Both the position numbers and the translations under genes were made by a program. The notes under the pieces are model-generated. The model worked only from the letters and a program-made list of their open reading frames with translations, did no database searches and was not told the DNA's origin. A stretch of DNA of 7,815 nucleotides from an uncultured Collinsella sp. GTDB lineage: Bacteria > Actinomycetota > Coriobacteriia > Coriobacteriales > Coriobacteriaceae. The DNA is taken from the NCBI GenBank assembly GCA_900541235.1, contig UQIW01000032.1, forward strand, positions 1 to 7,815, in the 5' to 3' direction. Of this stretch, positions 6,139 to 7,815 are shown one piece after another. Within the stretch, counting starts at the first letter, position 1. Every line of letters begins with the position of its first letter.

Positions 6139-6182
6139 TCGCCCCAGAGGAACAGTCCAGGGCGAAAAATGAGCCCTAGACT
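6139..6182 (-). promoter_or_regulatory. Alternative hairpins in the MFS leader
   Basis: In the MFS transcript direction, AGTCTAGGGC (6182-6173) can pair over 10 bp with GCCCTGGACT (6163-6154), including one G:U, around a 9-nt loop. The second arm can instead pair as TCGCCC (6165-6160) with GGGCGA (6144-6139). The two pairings exclude each other and lie 32-75 nt before the start codon. It could be a leader switch or, as DNA, a dyad operator for a regulator; neither is proven. The remaining divergent gap 6183-6312 also has GCCAGA (6186-6191) opposite TCTGGC (6208-6213). Confidence 0.3.
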
Positions 6183-6312
6183 TACGCCAGACGCCGTACA
6201 CGACGAATCTGGCAACATGGTCCAACGTTGAAAGATTGTAACGCGGACGCGCAGCTTTCCTTCCGCGCTATTATTAAAAGTCCACGAAAGCATAAGACAT
6301 GAGGAGCCCGCC

Positions 6313-6723
6313 ATGATTAAGCCCATCATGAAATCCGAGTTCTTTTTGCGCCTGCCTTCCGAAGACGCGGGACCCGACGATGCCGTGACCGGGCAGGATC
6401 TCCTAGATACACTCCACGAGCATGAGCACGAGTGCGTGGGGCTCGCCGCCAACATGATCGGTGTGCGCAAGCGCATCATCTGCGTAAAGGACGGCAACAG
6501 GACACTCCTGATGTACAACCCTCAAATTCTTGAGCAGGTCAATGCCTATCAGACGAGCGAAGGATGCCTCTCGCTGATCGGCGAGCGCCCCTGTACCCGC
6601 TATCGCCGCATTAAGGTTGAGTATTTGGACGAGAACTTCGTCCACCGCATCAAAAACTTCTCGGGCTACACCGCCGAGATCATCCAACACGAAATCGACC
6701 ACTGCAATGGCGTCGTGGTTTAG
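6313..6723 (+). CDS. Peptide deformylase family protein, short form
   Basis: The 136-aa protein belongs to the peptide deformylase fold, metal enzymes that remove the formyl group from new proteins. The metal ligands are present: C85 in EGCLSL, and H126 and H130 in QHEIDH with the catalytic E127. Motif 1 reads VGLAANMIG (42-50); the Gln that follows GxGLAAx in standard enzymes is Met48 here. The protein stops six residues after HEIDH, without the C-terminal helix of E. coli-type enzymes. Similar short AANMIG-type proteins occur in Firmicutes beside a standard deformylase, so this may be an accessory or specialised copy. The start follows GAGGAG (6301-6306) at six bases. TATTAT (6269-6274) could be a -10 box, but no clear -35 is seen. 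It probably forms an operon with the LysR gene 36 bp downstream. Confidence 0.88.
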   Translation: MIKPIMKSEFFLRLPSEDAGPDDAVTGQDLLDTLHEHEHECVGLAANMIGVRKRIICVKDGNRTLLMYNPQILEQVNAYQTSEGCLSLIGERPCTRYRRIKVEYLDENFVHRIKNFSGYTAEIIQHEIDHCNGVVV

Positions 6724-6759
6724 GCCACCTGCCAAAATGAGGGTACCGGAGGCCTCCCT

Positions 6760-7683
6760 ATGGATATCAGCCGCTTTGGCGAATTCGCCATCTTAGCGCA
6801 GTCACGCACGTTTCTTGATGCGGCGGAACTGCTTTTCATGTCGCAATCAACCCTCTCCAAGCACATCATGGCAATGGAGCACGAACTCGGCTGCAAGCTC
6901 ATCGATCGAAGCCAGCGCCACGTAACACTCACCGCGCAAGGTGAAGCGCTCCTCCCCTATGCGCAAAAAATTGCGACGCTTCAGCACCGCTATCTTGCCG
7001 CCATTCAAATAGGCGCAGGTGAGCCGCTCGAGCACCTCACCGTAGGTTCTATCCCCATTATGGCCCCTTATGGGATCACGGACGCCGTCATCGATTTTCA
7101 GCAGGCGAACCCCTCATATTCCGTTGAGCTCATCGAGGGCGAGGGCGACACACTCAGGCGCATGCTCCTGCACGAGGACATTGACCTGGCCTTCATCCGT
7201 GACGGCGGCGCCATCGAGCCGGAGTTCAAAAAGATTCCCTTTACGACCGACCGGCTCGTGGCCGTCCTTCCACTCGACCATCCGCTCGCCGAACGTGACA
7301 CCGTCGAGATAGACGACCTTATCGACGAGAATTTCCTCATGCTTCCCCAAGGCTCGTTCGTAAGCGAGCTCGTCCTTTCCCTTTGTCGCGAAGCTGGATT
7401 TGGCCCACGTGTTACGTTCACCGGCAAACGAGCCGAGAACATCATCTCCCTTGTCGCGCGCGGCGCCGGCGTCTCATTCCTCATGCGCAAGCCGGCGGAA
7501 TCGCTCGCCAGCGGAAAGGTAGCCCTGGTGCCGCTCGAGCCCGCGACGACCTCCGAGGTCAGGCTCTACCTCAAGCGAAACGCTGCGCACTCGCAGGCGG
7601 TCGTCTCGTTCATCGGCTTCCTCCCCTACCGTCAGCTCCTGCAGGGCGACCGTACGTCTTCCACCGCGGCACGACCGTCATAA
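6760..7683 (+). CDS. LysR-family transcriptional regulator
   Basis: The 307-aa protein is a full-length LysR regulator. The N-terminal winged helix covers residues 1-62, with the helix-turn-helix at about 18-37 (FLDAAELLFMSQSTLSKHIM) and the typical HELGCKLIDRSQRHVTLTAQGE afterwards. A linker helix follows to about 88. Residues about 92-295 form the periplasmic-binding-protein-like effector domain (LTVGSIPIMAPYGI, DLAFIRDG, DRLVAVLPLDHPLA). The last dozen residues are a low-complexity tail. The effector is unknown. GGAGG (6748-6752) lies seven bases before the ATG, within a perfect GGAGGCCTCC palindrome. It sits 36 bp after the deformylase-like gene, likely co-transcribed, with a hairpin terminator downstream. 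LysR proteins often control themselves or a divergent gene; here the MFS gene is one gene away. Confidence 0.93.
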   Translation: MDISRFGEFAILAQSRTFLDAAELLFMSQSTLSKHIMAMEHELGCKLIDRSQRHVTLTAQGEALLPYAQKIATLQHRYLAAIQIGAGEPLEHLTVGSIPIMAPYGITDAVIDFQQANPSYSVELIEGEGDTLRRMLLHEDIDLAFIRDGGAIEPEFKKIPFTTDRLVAVLPLDHPLAERDTVEIDDLIDENFLMLPQGSFVSELVLSLCREAGFGPRVTFTGKRAENIISLVARGAGVSFLMRKPAESLASGKVALVPLEPATTSEVRLYLKRNAAHSQAVVSFIGFLPYRQLLQGDRTSSTAARPS

Positions 7684-7745
7684 TCCCCGCTGCTCCACAA
7701 CCGCAGACTTGTGTCCGCAAACACGCTGACAACGGCACAAAATCA

Positions 7746-7770
7746 AAACCACCCCTAAAAGGGGTGGTTT
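7746..7770. terminator. Strong intrinsic terminator after the LysR gene
   Basis: AAACCACCCC (7746-7755) pairs perfectly with GGGGTGGTTT (7761-7770) around a TAAAA loop, 63 bp after the LysR stop. On the plus strand GCTCTT follows the TTT; on the minus strand the stem is followed by TGATTTTG. It can therefore work in both directions and may also end a minus-strand gene lying beyond the right edge. Confidence 0.8.
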
Positions 7771-7815
7771 GCTCTTAGGGTATAACCCTTGGATTTCCGG
7801 CACGCGTCTAAAGGC

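Noticed and set aside
4551..6179. 542-codon plus-strand open frame opposite the MFS gene
   Set aside because: Its translation is a basic, low-complexity string without domains, whereas the opposite strand encodes clear membrane segments and MFS motifs.
6108..6518. N-terminal extension of the MFS protein up to 6518
   Set aside because: It would overlap the deformylase-like gene on the other strand and has no family resemblance; the ATG at 6107 has a good Shine-Dalgarno.
7777..7789. AGGGT ATA ACCCT short palindrome near the right edge
   Set aside because: Five-bp arms with a 3-nt centre are too short to interpret, and the downstream context is outside the window.

Overview
The window reads as a chromosomal segment of a moderately high-GC anaerobic gut actinobacterium. 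Gene style and order suggest class Coriobacteriia, perhaps Collinsella; this is inferred from protein style and codon use, not from a marker gene. It holds seven genes: vitamin B6 synthesis and its regulator on the left, an unusual RGG-tailed winged-helix protein in the middle, and an efflux pump, a deformylase-like protein and a LysR regulator on the right.

Layout. Positions 1-85 show no gene I can support. A probable repeat element with inverted ends (86-204) follows and runs into the 3' end of a minus-strand MocR/PdxR regulator (195-1634). Divergent from it, pdxS (1780-2670) and pdxT (2691-3278) form a two-gene operon for the two subunits of PLP synthase. The 145-bp pdxR-pdxS gap carries a 10-bp direct repeat that is a good candidate PdxR operator, plus likely overlapping divergent promoters. 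The convergent gap 3279-3627 has no gene but is packed with four inverted repeats: two long perfect hairpins that look like dispersed palindromic (REP-like) units, one giant compound hairpin whose core is probably a bidirectional terminator, and a short hairpin next to the stop codon of the next gene.

The minus-strand gene at 3628-4539 encodes an acidic N-terminus, a MarR-like winged-helix core and a tail with about 20 RGG motifs. I consider it the most unusual item here. Upstream on the same strand, after a 152-bp gap with GC-rich alternative hairpins, lies a 14-segment DHA2-type MFS exporter (4692-6107). Its 205-bp divergent leader contains mutually exclusive hairpins. Rightward run a short 136-aa peptide deformylase homologue (6313-6723) and, 36 bp later, a LysR-family regulator (6760-7683), probably co-transcribed and ended by a strong hairpin at 7746-7770.

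How it fits together. PdxR probably senses PLP through its aminotransferase-like domain and controls pdxST, which makes PLP from pentose phosphate, glyceraldehyde 3-phosphate and glutamine-derived ammonia. The LysR protein may control its own operon or the divergent MFS pump, but only position supports this. I found no CRISPR array, tRNA, rRNA, phage gene or transposase.
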